Shown: one piece after another, positions 44,926 to 45,558 of the stretch
Layout: each line of letters starts with the position of its first letter
How positions within the stretch are numbered: the stretch's first letter is position 1
From: Gammaproteobacteria bacterium
GTDB lineage: Bacteria > Pseudomonadota > Gammaproteobacteria > UBA6186 > Azoamicaceae
Length of the DNA stretch: 45,558 nt
Direction of reading: 5' to 3'
Assembly (NCBI GenBank): GCA_013286785.1
Contig: JABDFC010000004.1
Coordinates: 55,700-101,257 of the forward strand
Made by a program: the position numbers and the translations under genes
The notes under the pieces: generated by a model
What the model saw: only the letters and a program-made list of their open reading frames with translations
Database searches by the model: none
What the model was told of the DNA's origin: nothing

Positions 44926-45558
44926 TTAGATCTTAGGGCGAATATAATGGACTTTCGAATTTGTATCTGTATTAGATCGAATCTGTTTAGGCAACATTTG
45001 TTTCAGGATCGGGTAACTCACCCCAACAAGTACGGCCGTAAAAACCAGAAACCCGATGAACAAGAAGAAGGAATCAACCTTAAACCTATAAATCAATCGA
45101 TCTCTAGGATACGTGGAAAGAATGAAAGGTTGATCACCCGACAGGTTAGATTTAACCAGCACATTAATTTCGCTAGGGGCGTATTTTTCGACATAATTAG
45201 CTACCATTACATTTGTCTGTATTCGAGGATCATTCGCACGCCAGGTATAAAAAATGCCAGCAGCATAGAGAGAGGTTTTTAGTTCTAACCGAGTTTCGGT
45301 ATAGCGATAATTTAAGGTGATATCGGTCAAAAGAGATGATTCAGAAGAAGGATCCGGTGGACCATCCGGATATTTACTATCGCCCCGCCAGCAGATGATC
45401 TCTGTGCCACTGGCTTCTACGCCTAGAGGCAGCACAATGCATTCTCCAGTCTCATCTTTTAATAGAAAAGGTTCGACAGAAGCCTTTTTCTCTATGGTTC
45501 TCCAAGGATTTCTACCGCCCGTATATACTTCGATTTCATATTTATACCAAGCACAAGG
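44926..45558 (-). CDS. GIDE-domain membrane protein, 5' end beyond right edge
   Basis: Partial: the frame runs open to the right edge; about 210 residues are visible. Upstream of 45435 the same frame encodes PCAWYKYEIEVYTGGRNPWRTIEKK and DETGECIVLPLGV, matching the plus-strand GIDE protein at 36017-36868 (EPCAWYRYRIEK, DATGECIVLPEGAE). Later blocks NYRYTETRLELKTSLYAAGIFYTW and FFLFIGFLVFTAVLVGVSYPILKQML also align, so the two are paralogues. A C-terminal membrane helix is present. It may be preceded by a lemA copy beyond the edge. Confidence 0.88.
   Translation of the reverse strand, partial: PCAWYKYEIEVYTGGRNPWRTIEKKASVEPFLLKDETGECIVLPLGVEASGTEIICWRGDSKYPDGPPDPSSESSLLTDITLNYRYTETRLELKTSLYAAGIFYTWRANDPRIQTNVMVANYVEKYAPSEINVLVKSNLSGDQPFILSTYPRDRLIYRFKVDSFFLFIGFLVFTAVLVGVSYPILKQMLPKQIRSNTDTNSKVHYIRPKI

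Overview
The window reads as a chromosomal segment of a gammaproteobacterium with moderate GC. The pheT-ihfA-tRNA-Pro block, divergent rluD/bamD, aceE-aceF-lpdA and prkA-yeaH-spoVR are all gammaproteobacterial in content and order. A leucine-rich-repeat protein kinase, MFS permeases of the type expanded in Legionella and relatives, and several unplaceable small secreted proteins suggest a host-associated Legionellales/Coxiellaceae-like lineage. That placement is inference from gene content. No insertion sequence, prophage or CRISPR array is visible.

Layout. Positions 1-3773 (minus) hold a type IV minor pilin operon pilV-pilW-pilX. The pilX-like gene runs off the left edge and carries a very long tail of Cys-rich tandem repeats. 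Positions 3895-8617 (plus) hold the stress operon prkA-yeaH-spoVR. Positions 8622-12054 (minus) hold a DUF2797 protein, an AmpG muropeptide permease and an unrecognised 443-residue protein. Positions 12553-16857 (minus) hold pheT (without its usual tRNA-binding insert), ihfA, tRNA-Pro(GGG), an MFS permease and a Nudix hydrolase. Two ABC-type solute-binding proteins without permease or ATPase follow (16939-19049), then rluD and the divergent bamD. Proline uptake and catabolism (putP-putA) occupy 20994-25537.

A tandem-GNAT protein, a small orphan and a YdcF-like protein lead to the pyruvate dehydrogenase operon, ampD-aceE-aceF-lpdA (28202-34520, minus). From 34534 to the right edge the content is more accessory: small secreted proteins, lemA plus a GIDE-domain membrane protein, a rhomboid protease, the LRR-kinase, an AvcD/DcdV-like anti-phage dCTP deaminase, a third orphan solute-binding protein, a 3-methyladenine DNA glycosylase, and a second GIDE paralogue cut by the right edge.

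The most unusual items are the Cys-rich pilX extension with a near-perfect 150-bp tandem duplication, PheT lacking the EMAP/OB domain and separated from pheS, and the LRR-kinase directly followed by the predicted antiviral deaminase. AmpG and AmpD together indicate muropeptide recycling. putP/putA and a complete pyruvate dehydrogenase indicate amino-acid and pyruvate-driven central metabolism.
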